Below, piece by piece: positions 62,889-64,000 of a stretch of DNA of 64,000 nt. Both the position numbers and the translations under genes were made by a program. The notes below the pieces were generated by a model, which was given only the letters and a program-made list of their open reading frames with translations, made no database searches and was not told the origin of the DNA. The stretch comes from Echinicola jeungdonensis (GTDB taxonomy: Bacteria > Bacteroidota > Bacteroidia > Cytophagales > Cyclobacteriaceae): contig NZ_JAUFQT010000002.1 in the NCBI RefSeq assembly GCF_030409905.1, positions 806,001 through 870,000 of the forward strand, given 5' to 3'. The stretch's first letter is position 1; each line of letters begins with the position of its first letter.

Positions 62889-63584
62889 TTATAGGTATTT
62901 AAATATCGTCAGGATTATTTTATAACCAGCCATAAAGGTTCCTTTGACCGTTCCACTAACTTTGGACGTACCTATCCTTTTTTTGTAATTTACCGGGATT
63001 TCCCGATACTGCAAACCATGTTTTGCTGCTTTGATCTGCATTTCGATGGTCCAACCAAAGTTTTGGTCCACCATATTTAATATCTGGAGTTTTTCCCATT
63101 TTATAGCCCTAAATGGCCCTAAATCAGAATATTTCACACCATAAAAAACAAACATCAATCGAGTAGACAGCCAATTCCCAAAAACCTGCGGAAATGTCAT
63201 TGCCCCGGGTTCCTTTATACCCAATTCCCTGGACCCGATAACTAAATCTACGTTTTGATGAATGATGGGGGCCACAACTTTTTCCAGTTCCCCAGGGTAA
63301 TCACTGTAATCCCCATCTAAAAAAACTAAAATCCCCGGAGGGGTTTCTTTATTTAAAAGGTAAGCTATCCCTCTTAAACAAGCCCTGCCATATCCTTTTA
63401 TCGGTTCATCCACAACCTCTGCCCCTGCCTGACGTGCGACCTCTGCTGTAGTATCAGTTGAGTTATTATTGACTACAACAATGGATCTAACAATCCCGGG
63501 AATTTCCCTGACGACATGGCCTATGGATTGCTCCTCATTATTGGCTGGAATGATAACATCTATGATGGGTGGATTATTGGGCAT
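62889..63584 (-). CDS. Family 2 glycosyltransferase, polyprenyl-phosphate sugar synthase type
   Basis: A 231-aa GT-A enzyme. DVIIPANNEEQSIGHVV (about 9-25) opens the fold, VVVNNNSTDTT (about 37-47) and LDGDYSDYPGEL (about 90-101) hold the metal-binding DxD-like site, and VIGSRELG follows. No C-terminal membrane domain, so it probably acts at the inner face of the membrane as a dolichol-phosphate mannose or polyprenyl-phosphate glucose synthase. It would supply the GT-C enzyme encoded two genes downstream. Start ATG 63584. Confidence 0.9.
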   Translation of the reverse strand: MPNNPPIIDVIIPANNEEQSIGHVVREIPGIVRSIVVVNNNSTDTTAEVARQAGAEVVDEPIKGYGRACLRGIAYLLNKETPPGILVFLDGDYSDYPGELEKVVAPIIHQNVDLVIGSRELGIKEPGAMTFPQVFGNWLSTRLMFVFYGVKYSDLGPFRAIKWEKLQILNMVDQNFGWTIEMQIKAAKHGLQYREIPVNYKKRIGTSKVSGTVKGTFMAGYKIILTIFKYL

Positions 63585-63643
63585 GTTTATAGTTAAAATT
63601 AATATTGACTGGAAATTAAAAAAATAAAGGGGATTTTCAGGGT

Positions 63644-64000
63644 TTAGGCAGATTTAAAGCTTTGCCAAAAGACCATGCCATAACCCAAAAACAGAAGAAA
63701 ATGGAAAGGTACCATTATTAGGTTTTGGAGGTAAAATCCTAAAATGACCATGGACAAAAATAAAATAGCCAATCCTCCCTCTCCATAGGTAGTCCAAGGT
63801 TTTTGCCAATTTAAGTATTGGTTCTTGCCATTTTTAAATTTTTCTAAATTAAATTTGGGCGTACGGATAAAGGGCGATTTCTTTCCAAAAAGCCCCTCTA
63901 AAACCGCCAATGAATTATGGAGAGCCATCCCCATGGATACCGCCAAAAAAAACGGCCATTCCCAAATAAAATCCCGCATTGCTTTCCATTTACTTTTATG
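63644..64000 (-). CDS. Glycosyltransferase family 2, C-terminal part (runs off the window)
   Basis: The open frame continues unbroken from the stop at 63644 to the window edge, about 118 codons. The sequence GMALHNSLAVLEGLFGKKSP FIRTPKFN (about residues 16-43 of the visible part, given here in two pieces) is the conserved junction before the last helices of CesA-like, multi-spanning GT2 enzymes. Three hydrophobic segments are visible. The catalytic domain lies beyond 64000. It is the first visible gene of the minus-strand glycan run; 59 bp separate it from the next gene. Confidence 0.8.
   Translation of the reverse strand, partial: HKSKWKAMRDFIWEWPFFLAVSMGMALHNSLAVLEGLFGKKSPFIRTPKFNLEKFKNGKNQYLNWQKPWTTYGEGGLAILFLSMVILGFYLQNLIMVPFHFLLFLGYGMVFWQSFKSA

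Noticed and set aside
1..64000. CRISPR array, prophage, insertion sequence or integrative element
   Set aside because: No direct-repeat arrays with spacers, transposase, integrase or phage genes are seen; the only tRNA has no repeat of its 3' end nearby that I can find.

Overview
The window reads as chromosomal DNA of a Bacteroidota bacterium, order Cytophagales and most likely family Cyclobacteriaceae (genus not determinable from sequence alone). Signs are the low GC, the near absence of Shine-Dalgarno sequences, several TAnnTTTG -7 boxes, a TonB receptor with CarboxypepD_reg domain paired with a DUF4249 lipoprotein, a Bat-type VWA/TPR cluster, a lipoprotein BamA homologue of the TamL type, and DUF1080, DUF6807, DUF6503 and DUF4249 families. 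It holds about 65 protein genes and one tRNA, densely packed and mostly housekeeping. I see no prophage, insertion sequence, CRISPR array, rRNA or integrase.

Layout. 1-4.4 kb: an unknown small protein, a pirin, an FAH-family hydrolase overlapping an exported M23 peptidase. 4.5-6.9 kb: a peroxiredoxin and a transketolase split in two genes. 7-11 kb: two convergent gene pairs for secreted sugar or keto-sugar chemistry (DUF6807 and cyclase; DUF1080 and a Tat-exported Gfo/Idh/MocA protein). 11-17 kb: coiled-coil lipoprotein, geranylgeranyl-reductase-like flavoprotein, class III aminotransferase, 1-Cys peroxiredoxin, FabH-like synthase. 17-22.5 kb: PhzF, an NAD-salvage operon (DMT transporter, pncB, frameshifted pncA), a second Bcp-type peroxiredoxin and a LolD-like ATPase. 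22.5-26.3 kb: sucC, a 32-bp perfect palindrome, tRNA-Arg(UCG), DJ-1/PfpI, SDR/DUF2867. 26.3-31.5 kb: a probable glycine-lipid acyltransferase pair (GlsA/GlsB-like) and the DUF4249/TonB-receptor pair. 31.8-41.7 kb: a short bat cluster, thiolase, MORN-repeat protein, purC, STAS, RNase Z, queuosine-precursor transporter, BASS transporter and a SpoU methyltransferase. 41.7-50.9 kb: TamL, hemF, PAP2, riboflavin synthase, pcm, acyl-CoA thioesterase, an unknown protein with a HolD-like pattern, DUF3817, an unrecognised kinase-fold protein and a frameshifted dps. 51-58.7 kb: PEP carboxylase, lactonase, cold-shock protein, menC, queA and a LytTR regulator. 59-64 kb: a seven-gene minus-strand run with two GT2 glycosyltransferases, a GT-C membrane glycosyltransferase, two lipoproteins and a HAD hydrolase, cut by the window end.

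Themes. Oxidative-stress functions recur (three peroxiredoxins of two types, Dps, DJ-1, pirin). Queuosine functions appear twice (transporter and QueA). Lipid and envelope functions are strong (GlsA/B-like, TamL, LolD-like, PAP2, the glycosyltransferase run). The observations most worth a check are the kinase-fold protein at 48934-49956, the HolD-like protein just before it, the two one-base homopolymer frameshifts (pncA and dps), the palindrome in front of tRNA-Arg, and the convergent DUF6807/DUF1080 cluster.
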